Of a stretch of 64,000 nt of DNA, positions 37,080 through 48,850 are shown piece by piece. Source of the stretch: Saururus chinensis (lineage: Eukaryota; Streptophyta; Magnoliopsida; Piperales; Saururaceae); contig CP141141.1 of the NCBI GenBank assembly GCA_035235625.1, positions 42,927,719-42,991,718 of the forward strand. Reading direction: 5' to 3'. The stretch's first letter is position 1. Each line of letters starts with the position of its first letter. The position numbers were made by a program, and so were the translations under genes. The notes beneath the pieces were generated by a model, which was not told where the DNA came from, made no database searches, and saw only the letters and a list, made by a program, of their open reading frames with translations.

Positions 37080-40000
37080 TGTCACGCCCCGGCACTGCCC
37101 GACCTGAGCCGAAACCTGATCTAGGGGCCGGTTAAGCGCACATGGGCGACAAGGAGGTAGAAAAATGATTTAGCGGAAGACTTATGCCCTAATCACGGGC
37201 GATCTAATAAAATTACGGAGTATACACACCACTTTGAGGAAGAGTAAATAAGTAAAATTAAATAAGTTACTTAAACTCTAAAATAAACTAAAATCTCAAA
37301 CCCACATACTACATCAATCCATAGCATACTTTAGGCTCCAAAATATGTTTCAAACAATCTAAATGTATAATGTAGCACAATCCAAAATGAGAACTACACA
37401 CATAGGTTCTAACATAATAGTAAAAACAAAGAAACAAACCACATAAGAGGTCTCCACGATCACTCCAAAGTCATCTCCAACCTTTCCTCATAGAGAGGAT
37501 CTTGTTCATCTGCGTATCACGCCACGCAACCCAAAAGAAAAAGCACAAGAAAGAGAGGTGAGTTTAACAAACTCAACAATAGTTTTTAATATAACTATAA
37601 TCATCATAAACACGACAGTATAGTACTATAACAATTCAGATCCACAATTTACAAGATATATCATTTTCTAATCACACATACATATCACCAAAACCTACAT
37701 GATTAGTGTTTAAATAGCATAGTGTCATTCAACATCATATAAACTTGCATGAGATGTATCTATAACATACATTTCAGATCATGCATCACCATTCTCATTC
37801 ATCAGACATGTATAAATATCTCAACGCACACAAGTCTAACATACAAGTCCATACAAATAGAGAATAAACCTACTTTTAAAGGTCAAAGCCTTCGAGCAAA
37901 CACTTATTAAATAGACATGCTCCTTAAGGTCAAAGTCTCTCCTTAAGGTCAAAGTCTTCGAGCAACTTCTGCTCCTCAAGGCCAATGCCTTTAAGCAACT
38001 CCTGCCCATCAAGCCTAAATTCCTGGGCAACCCTACTTGTCAAGACTAAAGTCTCAAGCAATAATACCTGATAAGCTGGAGCACTCGGACAAACCAGCTG
38101 GATTCTTATTGTCTAGAAGACAATCACAATAATCTCAATTCGCAAGACAAGTACCTAACTCGTCCTCACATAATTCTATTTAACTAAAATCAACCCAAGG
38201 AGTGCACATATTCCACAAATGAACTCAAATCAAAACATGTCCTTTCGGACCAATCAAGTTTCGATTAAGTTAACGACCGATTAATTCAACACGCAATTCT
38301 ACTACATTACATCTAATCGATCAAACTCGGTCAATCTCGGTAAAATCTCAAATAGAAATCTATTTTCATGATGCATGCAACATGGTACATACGTGGGCAA
38401 AACATGCATGAATTCTAATTCATGATAAGTACTCTCATCAGCCCCTAATGTATCATTCATAATCATAATATCAAGCCTCATTAAAATCATTAACCCCACA
38501 TATGTGTGTGTACATGGTAGAAGTACCTCACCCAATGTATAACAACATTCTTTATAATTGACTCACCATCACATTACACGTGTGTATTTACATCTATTCA
38601 TAGATACCAGCGGAAATCATAGGAGAAGAACCATTAAAATCATAACTCAAGTCAAGCCCAACTACAAGCTAAACATATATAACATCATTTACTTCATACT
38701 TAAGTCAAGACATAACACATCATTTAACCATATCCTATCATGATATATCAGTCCATTAGTATGTTGTAGCTTTACTGAAAATATAATTAACCATAGAGAA
38801 CATAACACATCATTTAACCATATCCTATCATGATATATCAGTCCATTACTATGTTGTAGCTCTACTGAAAATATAATTAACCATAGAGAACCAACCACTC
38901 ATAACTTAAAGATAACAATTCCAACAATAATATCCAACTACAAGTCATTTCACATAACTCTAAATATATACCACAACTTCTAAACATCAATAGTATGCCC
39001 TTCCAGTAGTTTACCCTAGCTCAAAACACTCAACATACATATAAAAATAATATATCAGAGTAGAAACATCGAAATAAATATCATACAAATAATAGTACAA
39101 ACTGTTGTGTAGCCGTTCAATCAGCTAGACAGGAAAAATGTCGAAATTATAGTGTTGTCGTTCGAACACCAAAAGGCAGATTCAACCTTCTTCTCCATTT
39201 CAAAATTTTAAACCGAAACTCCATTAATAAATCTTAAAATCTCCATATAATAACCCAAATGCCATTAAAATTTTATCATACCTTCCAGAAAACTAATCTA
39301 CATCATAACAAGATAAAACCCTAAGAAATCGGGATAAAAAAATTATCATTTACTAATCTCGCCATTAAAGTACTAAATTAAGTAAATCCACTCCAAATAA
39401 ACCATAAAATCGAGATTTTTACCATAAGAAGACTGAAATTTCAAAGGTCCATTACTTTATCCCTTGATTAGGCTTGGATTTGATGGTCACCCTTTTTAAA
39501 AACCTTTCAAAGATATAGAATTTAAATTAAACTCCATTAAAACTGATTTAACATAGAAAACCTTAATGGAAAACTTAGATCTAGGGTTTGTTAAGCATTA
39601 AAAATGGATTTTTAGATGTAGGGATTGAAGTAAAGATGCAAATCAGTGGTTTACATGTTTAAAAATGAATCAAAACAAAGGGGAAATGATGGATCTAGAA
39701 CGAATGAGGAGAAAATTTAGGTTTTAGGCTTAATTAAAAAAAATATATCTTAAACTCCTTCTAATCCGGGCCTAATTGTGAAATTAGGCCTAACCTCCCT
39801 GTCCCAACCTATTCCCAAAATAGAAATGGCTCAGGTCTTTCTATTTATAGTAGGGGTTAGGGTGTACATAGGTAATTAGTGGGGTATAAATAGAAAAATA
39901 GGCTAAAAATGAGTATTTTGACTATTTTAGCACTAATTAAACTTGGAAAATTATGAAATTTTCTATAAAGGCTTGTGTTGATGCTAAGGTTAATTTGGTC

Positions 40001-40266
40001 CAAAAACATAAATTTCAACGGTGGGGCCCACAGGGGATCCCGCCAAACCCTAATTTTTGGAAAATTAGTAAAAATTTTAAAAAATTCCAAAAATTCAGAT
40101 TTGACCCAAAATCACTTAAAACCAATATTGTAAGTTAATTTTGATTAAAACGATAAGTAACACCATTTATTTTTAAAAGCACCGAATAAATCAGAAAACG
40201 CTTTAACCACATGTTAACCGATAAATAATAATTAAAATAAGCCGGTTTAAGATCAGAGATCTTACT
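37080..40266 (+). mobile_element. Solo LTR, copy 3 (3.19 kb)
   Basis: It starts TGTCACGCCCCGGCACTGCC and ends AGATCTTACT (the canonical final A is T). It is flanked by GATAC at 37075-37079 and 40267-40271. The paralogous site near 48675 reads GGCGGGGATACCATCTATTA uninterrupted, so this is an insertion after the segmental duplication. Copy 3 holds its own internal repeats: a 33 bp-like degenerate array (CAAAGTCTTCGAGCAACT) at about 37875-38070, and a 90 bp tandem duplication at 38711-38890. Confidence 0.92.
38711..38890 (+). repeat. 90 bp tandem duplication within LTR copy 3
   Basis: CATAACACATCATTTAACC starts at 38711 and 38801. The two units differ at a few positions. It is absent from LTR copies 1 and 2. 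Confidence 0.9.
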
Positions 40267-40271
40267 GATAC

Positions 40272-40901
40272 CATCTATTAAATAAAACTTATTTGCACAG
40301 AGACCGTAGCTCTCTGTGAAATTCTTCATATTTTGGCGGTGATTACTACCCTCACCAGAAATCATTAAGAATTTTTCGAGATAAGTAGCAAGAAAAAGGG
40401 GAGAAGAAAAATATCATAGAAAAAAGGTCACAAGCGAAGCGAGAGAGAAGGAGGAAAATGATCGAAGAAAAAGAGTCATAAGCGATGGAGAAGATGGAAG
40501 AGCTCACATTGAAAGAGGAAGATTGAGAATAAGGCATTGAAAGAGGAGAAATAAAATTAAAATGATTATTGAGGGACGAGAGGTATTTAGTAATTTGTTT
40601 AATTTTTTTTAGTTGTGTAAAGTATGAAAGGCTTGAGTATAAATTTGGGAGGGGGGGAATATAGCCGCGTTCTATTTATTATAGTAAAAATATGTGTATA
40701 AAACGCATACTATAGCCATTTTTGGCCACTTAGGTCCCCACAAACTAAAACGACAATACGTTAAGCAACCGTTTTTTTAGGTACAACTAGCACTCAGCAA
40801 CTTTATTGTAGTTTGCATGTAATCAACATAGAGTATTTTTGTAATCTCCAAGTACAGACCGTATAAGGACAAGGACATACATCTTCTTGAAAATTAAGGA
40901 A
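40272..40901. repeat. Duplicated segment A, part between LTR copy 3 and CYP719A copy A
   Basis: This is collinear with 48680-49290 (ACCATCTATTAAATAAAA, CATATTTTGGCGGTGA, CCCCACAAACTAAAACGACA). There is no gene. The first part is the end of the foldback-like arm described at 47358-48850. Confidence 0.75.
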
Positions 40902-41072
40902 TGTCTATTATGTCGGCCTTTCATTCCAAACCCACTCCAATCTTTGGTCATCTAGAAACCTGAAGCGGGCCCGGTTTGGACAACATGTGTCTATTATGTC
41001 GGCCTTTCATTCCAAATCCACTCCAATCTTGGTCATCTAGAAACCTGAAGCGGGCCCGGTTTGGACAACATG
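40902..41072. repeat. 86 bp tandem duplication over the 3' end of CYP719A copy A
   Basis: TGTCTATTATGTCGGCC starts at 40902 and 40988, and both units run through CTAGAAACCTGAAGCGGGCC. Copy B (49281-49365) has a single unit. The duplication covers the region where the reading frame of copy A now ends. Confidence 0.92.
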
Positions 41073-42533
41073 TGTAACAATCTTGGCCACTAGTGGGTTC
41101 TTCATCATCCGCACGAAAGTCATCTCCTCGCTCAGGTCAGGCAACTCGCCTTCCGCTCCCGGGAGCCACTTGAATGCCCTGACCAGATTGGCCAGGAGCA
41201 GAGCCACCTGCAGCTTCCCTAGCTCCATCCCCGCGCAAGCCCTCATCCCACCTCCAAATGGCAGGAACAACTGCAGATGATCTCCTCCTGTACCACTACC
41301 GGCCTTTCCACAAGCTAGGAATCGATGTGGCTGGAACTCATGCGGCTCGGCCCACACCCCCGGGTCGTAGTGCACCGCGTAGACGTTCACTACCACCTGC
41401 GTCCCCTTGGCCACCCTCCTCCCTCCCAGCCTCGTCTCCTTGGCAGTCTTGTGAGGCACCGCCAGCGGCGCGATGGGCTTCATTCTCATCGTCTCCTTTG
41501 CCACCGCCTGGAGGTATTGCAACTTGCCCACATCTTCCACCTTCACGGTTGCCTGCTTTTCGACCAAGTATTCTGTGATCTCTTTGTGGAGCTTCTCTTG
41601 CGCATCTGGGTGGCGGATTAAGAAGGCGAGAGCCCAGGTCGCGGTGGAGGCCGTGCTATCCACTCCCAGCAAGAACACTTTGAAGATGCTGAAGATGGTG
41701 ACTGGTTCGGGCATGCGTTGTGAGAGAAGGAAGTGCAAGTAAGAATTGGGTGGAGGGGTTTGCGAGAGGAGGGGCCGGATCAGTTGTTCGATCTTTTGCC
41801 TGAGCGCGAGGGTCTGAGCCACGTTGCGGCGAACTGATGGGATGAAGCGGGCAAATGCGAACGCGTCCACGAGGCGGCCGTGGCCTGTGATGCTGATGTT
41901 CTCTTCGACGACCCTATCCATGTTGTCCACAAACGATTCATCCGCAAATTGGGCTCCGAAGCAGAGCCGGGAAAGAAGACGGATGGTGGCTTGTCGGATA
42001 TAACCGAAAGGTTTGATCACCCCACCATGACGATCAGCTGCTGCTTTCATACTATCGATGAGGAGTTCGATGTCTTGCTCCTGGAAGTGTGCCTGTGCTG
42101 AGATGTTGCTGGGTCCTAAGGGCCCAAACTGCAGCCCCCGGCGGAGGATGTGCCAGTGGGTCCCGGCGTCGGAGGTGGCTACAGTGCTTCTGTTGGCAGT
42201 GAGGTGCCTTGTGACAGAAGGGAAGGCGCGGTCTGCATAGTCCGGTGACTTGCTCACAAGTACCTCCCATGCAAGCTCTGCGTCGCTGACAACGATCATG
42301 GGCCGCCAGCTGCCAACCCAGATGGTCATGACCCGGCCGTAGCCCTCAGCGAGCTTGGCGAGGCTCTGGTGGACCAGGTCGCTCCCTTTCGCTAGTTGGT
42401 GCAAGTTTCCTATAATGGGGAGCTTGCGCGGACCAGCTGGCCATTCTATTGGCTTATCATCTGTTGCTCTCGTTGAGAACAAGAGGAGCGCAAGGACCGT
42501 CACGAGGGCTGCCGGCCATAGAGTCTGTTCCAG
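41037..42533 (-). pseudogene. CYP719A: CYP719A-like P450, copy A: open frame but no ATG, no TATA, lost stop
   Basis: It is nearly identical to copy B (49355-50839) and keeps one uninterrupted frame. It includes the P450 landmarks WPAGPRKLP, GVDSTAST, ETMR and FGGGMRACAG. Compared with B, the start codon position reads CTG (42533-42531) and 12 bp are missing in frame near 42479, removing FVLRK-type residues of the anchor. The TATA box is mutated at 42593-42600, and the TAA stop has become CAA, so the frame runs eight residues further to TAG. The changes include a Glu to Lys just before the I-helix (FSIFKVFLLG), beside a motif otherwise conserved. The next in-frame ATG would remove the membrane anchor. 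I infer a pseudogene in progress; use of a CTG or other non-ATG start is not excluded. Confidence 0.85.
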
Positions 42534-42956
42534 TACTTCGTCTTAACTCCAGGGCTGGGAACGTTTTAGTGCTGAACCTTCCGCTGATTTCCTCTACATA
42601 GGGTGAGCTAGTGTTGTTTAAACAACAACAAACTAGCTAGTTTATAGTGGCACTTGCATTTTGTATACTCATTGAGGCTGAAGATTGACTAATTTGTTAT
42701 ATGAAAATAATAAATGAAAGATCTTCGTAAGGCAATATGCACGCCATGGAGCAAGAAATGAATCACTTTGGGAGGTGACGTATCTAACATCGGACATAGC
42801 TGTGGTAGCCTTTATATACTATGTTAAGAGCGTTATATAGTATGGTCACATGTGCTGGTTATGGTGATCGGTCGGTTTTGGAGCCTTATGTAGTATGATC
42901 ACAGGTGCTGGTCATGGCGCTCGATTAAATTTGGAGCTTGGTCAAGCTAGCCATGT
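42534..42956 (-). promoter_or_regulatory. Upstream region of CYP719A copy A, with damaged TATA box
   Basis: It is almost base-for-base equal to 50840-51262. The notable difference is TCTACATA at 42593-42600 where copy B has TTTATATA, which on the gene strand turns TATATAAA into TATGTAGA. Homology to the other copy ends at AGCTAGCCATGT (42945-42956), exactly where the ERF inverted arm begins. Confidence 0.8.
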
Positions 42957-44503
42957 GGTTTTCAACCCTCCCCATAACTACATCAGTCTTGTGCAGAGGA
43001 AGATTTTGCCGGGGGAGGGGGACAGCTTGCAGGTCAAGTCCCCATGCAATTACATCAGGCTTGTGCTGAGGAAGATGGGGGTCGGCGCATTTGTTTGGAG
43101 GGAAAGCCGACATGTGCGCCGCCGTATGCACATTCACGTTTGTCGTAAACAAAAAACAGAAAAAATGACACAAGTTGCGACAAAGGCCAGGCCAACTTTG
43201 TGAAAATACTATCATCGATCCAACGACCGGGGCGAAGCCGGTAGTGGTCAACAAGTAATTATCAAGTTTAGAATAATAACTTTATTTCATTCAATTTGAG
43301 TGTGGATAGCTTGAGTTGGTGCCACACACGGCCGCATGGGCTGTCCCCTGGAACCTTGGCCGTGGGATCATCATCCAATGGCCAAGGTGTTCAACAGTGT
43401 ACTACCCAGCACACAATTGCAATGGAGGCTAGTTCTTCCTATTTTAATAAAAGATCTAATTAAGATTTGTTTTACACATTTTTTTTCTTTTTAAAGACGT
43501 ATACGGATTAGTTGAAAAAAGTATTCACTTAGTATTTTCAAACTCTCATAAATTTCATATTATTTTTTTGTACATTCTCAAGAACCAAGACCAACTAATC
43601 ATCTAGTATCATTGCAACATATTAAAACTCATTCTCACTCATCAACAGTTTTGAAATAATAAAACAATATTTTAACATGTAAAAGTTAACGTCACTCAAA
43701 CATATGTATTTTATTAATAAAAGGCCATCACTATAAAAATAAAAATCTAATTTAAATGGGGTGGGAAATAAAGTAAGAAAACAGTAGAGTGGAAGTTGTT
43801 CCATGAACGCACGTATCCAAACGTATCCATAGAAACATCCTCGTATCGCAGTCCGCAGATTACACTTTCCACAAAATTGAGCCAACCGCGTTGACCAAGT
43901 TACACTTCAGCAATACGTCACTCCCTGGTACCCGCCATCCAGAATGCCAACTAGGGTTCTAGCCAGCCTTAAACCTGACAGCTACTTTCCGACCACTCCG
44001 CACAGCTGCTGTTTCTTCCCCCAATAAAAGCCCACCCCGAGGGAAAAATATCCAGTGTGTTGTTAATGAGTGACATGTTTCATGAATTTGTACGTGTCCC
44101 CCAGTCGGAGAAGGCCTTTGCAGGGAAGTAGAGACCAACCGACGCCATCTCTACTGGACCCACCGACTAATTTTCAGCGGTTCGGCCCTTCTCGCGACCA
44201 GGAGACCTCTATCATGGTCTCCGCCCTCGTGCGTGTCATTTCCGGCAACTCGGTTACGGAATCTGGCAGAGAGGAAGAATTTCACGCTCCGCCCATTCCG
44301 CCTCCACCTCCGGGTGGCGAGACTTGCTCGTCGTGCGGCATCGAAGGGTGCCTCGGCTGCCAGCTGTTCGAGGACGACGAGGAAAAGAAGACGGCGGCCA
44401 TGACGAAGAAGAAGAAAAGAAAGGAGCACAAGTACAGGGGCGTGCGACAGAGACCGTGGGGTAAGTGAGCGGCGGAGATCTGAGACCCCCGGAGGGCACA
44501 AAG
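42957..44503. repeat. Inverted duplication, right arm (ERF promoter and 5' half)
   Basis: This is the reverse complement of 33069-34690. It ends abruptly at GGAGGGCACAAAG (44503), inside the AP2 coding region, where retrotransposon sequence begins. Confidence 0.88.
44094..44503 (+). pseudogene. Broken copy of the group X ERF gene
   Basis: It matches the first 135 or so codons of the gene at 32612-33478. The ATG of MSPSRRR is GTG here (44094-44096), leaving only a fortuitous upstream ATG at 44070. The CX2CX4CX2C motif is intact. In the AP2 domain [16 protein letters not shown] stops at the second Trp, where TGG is TGA (44467-44469). A further TGA replaces an Arg codon. The sequence is cut at 44503, so two thirds of the AP2 domain and the tail are missing. 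Confidence 0.93.
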
Positions 44504-47357
44504 TGACGCAGGAGCAAATTTAGTAGTTAAAATCAGAAAACAGACAGAAGACAGAAAGAAGGCAGAATTGGTTTAGGCATTTCTTCAAGCAGATGTCGAA
44601 GTTTTATTTTAGTGAAGGGGTATTTTGGGTATTCACTAACGGACCAGCAGCTGATATACTGACGAAGCAAGTAATTCTGCTAAAAGGGAAAGGGTAGCTT
44701 TGACATTACATTTTAACTAATGTGATCGTTAAAATCGTTAGTCATCTCCTTTGTTTCTTCATTTACCGATTAACTGGCACAGTTCAAAATTAATCATGCC
44801 TGTTAATTGATTTCTATGTCATTAGCTATAAACTAGTATAAATACTAGTTTCCGTGTGTAATGAGACACTTTTGGAATTGTTTTGTAAAGAACTATGAGT
44901 TCAGAAGAGGAATACCCTCGTGCTCTGTTTTTGAGCTGAAGCTGCGTCTTCAACGGGATGTTGATTTCCGGCTTGTTTACTTCCTGTAATTTTGGTTTCT
45001 GTGATTGAAATACAAAAGCTTGTTCAATTCTTAGTTACGATTTGAGTTGCTACATCAAAATTGGTATCAAAGCCCGATTTGTTGACTTCGATGGTAGCAA
45101 ACGATCGAGTTGAAAGGTCTGCAAACGCATCTTCCATGGATGACATGGTGAAGCTTCAGCAACAGATGCTACAGTCTCTTCAAATCGTAGCAACACAAAT
45201 GGAATTGTTGAATCTCAACTTTGCAAATCAGTTTGGAAATCCCTACAATCCTGCTCGTGGTTCAGAAAGACCTGGAGTGCCAGATCTGAAAATTGCGGAA
45301 CCAGTTCAGGTGCAATTTCGAAAATCTTCTGCATACCAACAAAGTTCTGAATCATTGTCTAGTGATGAAGGAGAACCCCAGAATCAATTGCCGACTATGA
45401 ATCCTGGTACAAATAATTTTTATCCTCGATTCAAACCTAAAGTAGAACTCTCAGCATTTAATGGTCAGATGCATATAGAGCAATTCCTGGATTGGATATC
45501 TGAAGTAGAAAATTACTTCTACTGCATGGAGGTTCCAGAAGATATGAAATGCAGGGTAGTGTCTTGGAGGTTCCAGAAGATATGAAATGCAGGCTAGTGT
45601 CTCGTAAATTAAAGAGTGGCGCTTCAGCTTGGTGGTCTCAAATCCAACAGAGCAGAATTAATAGTGGTAAACATCCTATTCAATCTTGGTTGAGGATGAA
45701 GAAATTAATGAAAAGCATGTTTCTGCCTGTCGATTATGAGCAAACTTTATTTCGTCATTATCAGAATTGCAGACAGAACTCTAGGACAGTATTTGAATAT
45801 GTTGAAGAATTCTATCGATTATCAACTTGAAATGGATTGCAGGAAACCGAAGCTCAAAAGGTTCAGAGATTTACTGAGCGACTTAAATATGAATTACAAG
45901 TACAACTTGCAACTAGATCTATTGGGACAGTCACTAAAGCTATACAAGTAGCTTTATGAAATGAATTCTTACTGGAACAAGGTAAATCTCACACTGTACA
46001 AAATCCAAGAATGCAAGGTGAAGGACCTGGTTATCATCAAGGAAAAGGAAAAGAACCTCTGATAATGGATTCCAGAACAAATAGAAAAGAATTTGTGAAG
46101 AATGCCAAGCCGACTTTCTCTGTACCAGCTGCTAAAAAAAATATCTATGCAAAACCAAAGCCCGACAGTTGCTGAAAATGCAAACAACCAGGCCATTATT
46201 CCTCTGAATGTCCTCTCAACCTAGTTCCAGATCAAAAGCCATGGCTTGTCAGCAAATTACAATGGAAGAAGACAGTGAAAATAGTGAACAGGAGGAGGAA
46301 CAAGAAGAAGTTTATGGTGATGAAGATTAGGAAGGTAATAATTCTAATGAGCTGATGTTAGTTACTCAGAAAGTATTGTTATTGCCTAAACAACCAGTAA
46401 CTTCACAGCGGCATAATTTGTTCACAACTGTTGGGACTATTAAAGGATCAAACTGCAGTGTCATCGTGGATGGGGGTTGCATTGAAAATCTTATTGCCAA
46501 AACAGTGGTAGATAGATTGAATTTACCTATAACTCCTCATCCACAGCCTTACACTATTGGCTGGATTAAAGAAGTTGGAGAAGTTAAAGTGTATACACAG
46601 TGCTTAATTCCTTTTTCGATTGGGAAGACTTACAAGGCTGATATATTGTGTGATGTATTGGATATGTCAATTTGTCACTTACTGCTGGGAAGGCCTTGGC
46701 AATTTGACACTGGTATTATACATGATGGACAGGCTAATACCATCAAATTTGAATTTAAAGGAAAAACCATAGTGTTGCATCCACAATTGAAGTCAAGAAA
46801 CTCAAATTCAAAACAGGTTTCTGCACAATAGTCAGAGATCACAGCAACAAATTCTATAATGGAAACAACTAGCATTCAAGTTGGAAAGCATGTCAAAAAA
46901 GGTAAGAAACAGAAATCATTACTGACAATAGCTAGTAATATTTCTGCAGATCTCAGAAGTGAACAAGTAGTTTTGGCATTTGTGAGATGTGATGCATTGA
47001 CAGTGTCTAAAGTAATTCAGTCTCATCCTAATAAAGAAGTGCAAGGCCTCTTTGAACAGTTTTACAGTCTAATAAATGATGAACTTCCCCTGTCACTGCC
47101 ACCTATGAGAGACATACAACATAGGATAGACTTAGTACCTGGTGCTTCACTTCCTCATCTTCCTCATTATAGAATGAGTCCTACTGAACATGCTGAGCTG
47201 CAGAGACAAGTCTAAGATTTATTAACAAGAGGACTCATTCGTGAGAGTTTAAGTCCTGTTGCTGTACCTACATTGCTAGTACCAAAGAAAGATGGTACAT
47301 GGAGAATGTGCGTGCATTCTAGGGCAATTAACAAAATAACTGTTAAATATAGGTTCT
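44504..47357 (+). mobile_element. Ty3/gypsy retrotransposon, 5' part (LTR, gag, protease, start of RT)
   Basis: A primer-binding-like TTGGTATCAAAGCCC at 45061 (initiator Met tRNA type) follows a probable 5' LTR (about 44504-45058, with TATAAATAC at 44838). Gag runs from about 45061 to 46230, with FNGQMHIEQFLDWISEVENY and ASAWWSQIQQSRI, and a zinc knuckle C.KCKQPGHYSSECP whose first Cys is followed by a stop. The protease has VIVDGGCIENLIAKTVVDRL (46460). RT begins HRIDLVPGASLPHLPHYRMS, then GLIRESLSP and [19 protein letters not shown], and is cut at about 47357. A 38 bp tandem duplication (45527-45602) and several stops kill gag. No integrase or 3' LTR is present. Confidence 0.9.
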
Positions 47358-48850
47358 TCCCCCTTACTTATGGCTTATATTTCATGATTTCCCCCCTCTC
47401 TCCCTTACCTTGCTGTTTATCTAAAAAACTTCTGAATGATTTCTAGTGGGGGGTAGTCATCGCCAAAATATGCAAAATTTGACAAGGAACTATAGTCTCT
47501 GTATAAATAAATTTTATTTAACGAATGACATCCCTCGCCAAGAAACCTTTAGAAATTTTTTAAACTTCTAGATGGTTTTTGGCGAGGAGAGGTCACCGCC
47601 ATAATATGCAAATATTGACGAAGACCTTTGTTCTCCGTATAATATAGTTTTATTTGTCGGGGGGTACCCCCTGCGCACAAAACTTAAAAACTTCTGGAAA
47701 TCTCCTGGCGGGAGGTGGTCACCGTCACAATATACAGAATTTGACGGGGACCTAAGGCCTCCATCTAAATCAAATTTATTCTGCGGAGGCTACTACCCAC
47801 CAAAAAATCTCCAAAAGTTTTAGGGTGTTGGGGTGACATGAGTAAAATTATAGGGGGAGTGTGGGGGTATCGAGTTCTAAAAAAATGCACGTTATTTTTC
47901 TTAGGTGGGTGGCTCTAAGCATTTTTTTTTTTGGGTGCGGCGGGGGGGTAGCCGCTTTTTAAGATGAAAAGTATATATATAAAATAATAATAAAAAATAT
48001 TAAAATAAATAAAAATTATGTAATTTTAAATATTTAAAATAAGATGTCTTTTATAATATATTAATAAATAATAATTTATTATAATAAATTTAAAGAAAGT
48101 TAGTGACTGAATAATATTATTAAAGAGTTATTAGTCAAGTAGAGGCAAAAGATTATAAAACTAAAAAAATAAACGGTCAAAGGACTACGTAATACAAAAT
48201 ACGAATATAGTATATATTTTACACATACATGCATATAATATTTAATCTATATTTTAAAAAAAATATAAATAAGATAATATTTATTAGAACACGTCTATTT
48301 CCCCCAAAAAATGCTTAGACCACCCCACCACATAAAAATAACAAACATTTTTTTTTACAACTCAGTACTCCCCACATCCCCTTATAATTTTATTCATGCC
48401 ACCCAACACCCCAAAATTGGATGGTACCCTCTGCTAAATAAAATTGATTTGGATGGAGGCCTTAAGTCCTCGTCAAATTCTACATATTGTAACGGTGACA
48501 ACCTCCCGCTAGGAGTTTTTTAGAAGTTTTAAAATTTCATGGCAGGGGTCCCTGTTAAATAAAACTGCATTATATAGAGAACAAAAGTCCCCATCAAAGT
48601 TTGCATATTATGGCGGTGACCTCTCCCTGCCAGAAACCTTCCAAAAGTTTAAAAAATTTCTGAAGGTTTCTTGGCGGGGATACCATCTATTAAATAAAAG
48701 TAATTTGCACGGAGATCGTAGTTCTCTATCAAATTCTTCATATTTTGGCGGTGACTACGCCAAAAATTATTTAGAAAATTTTCAAATAAGCAGCAAGGCA
48801 AAGGGGAGAAGAAAAAAATAATGAAAGAAAAACTATAAGTGAGAGGGAAG
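47358..48850. repeat. Foldback-like element with long inverted arms of about 125 bp subrepeats
   Basis: The arms, about 47358-47930 and 48300-48850, are diverged reverse complements around an AT-rich core (47960-48290). Matching landmarks are CATATTTTGGCGGTGACTAC (48739) against GTAGTCATCGCCAAAATATG (47453), and ACCGCCATAATATGCAAA (47609) against TTTGCATATTATGGCGGT. Each arm has about three units of 110-135 bp with GGTGAC, TAAATAAA and TTTAAAAAATT words. No coding sequence is present. The right arm and core recur at 36345-37079 plus 40272-40400. Target duplications are not evident, so the true ends are uncertain. Confidence 0.72.

Noticed and set aside
44504..47357. A complete gypsy retrotransposon
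   Set aside because: It is cut at the start of RT, and no integrase or second LTR was found before the CYP719A duplicate.
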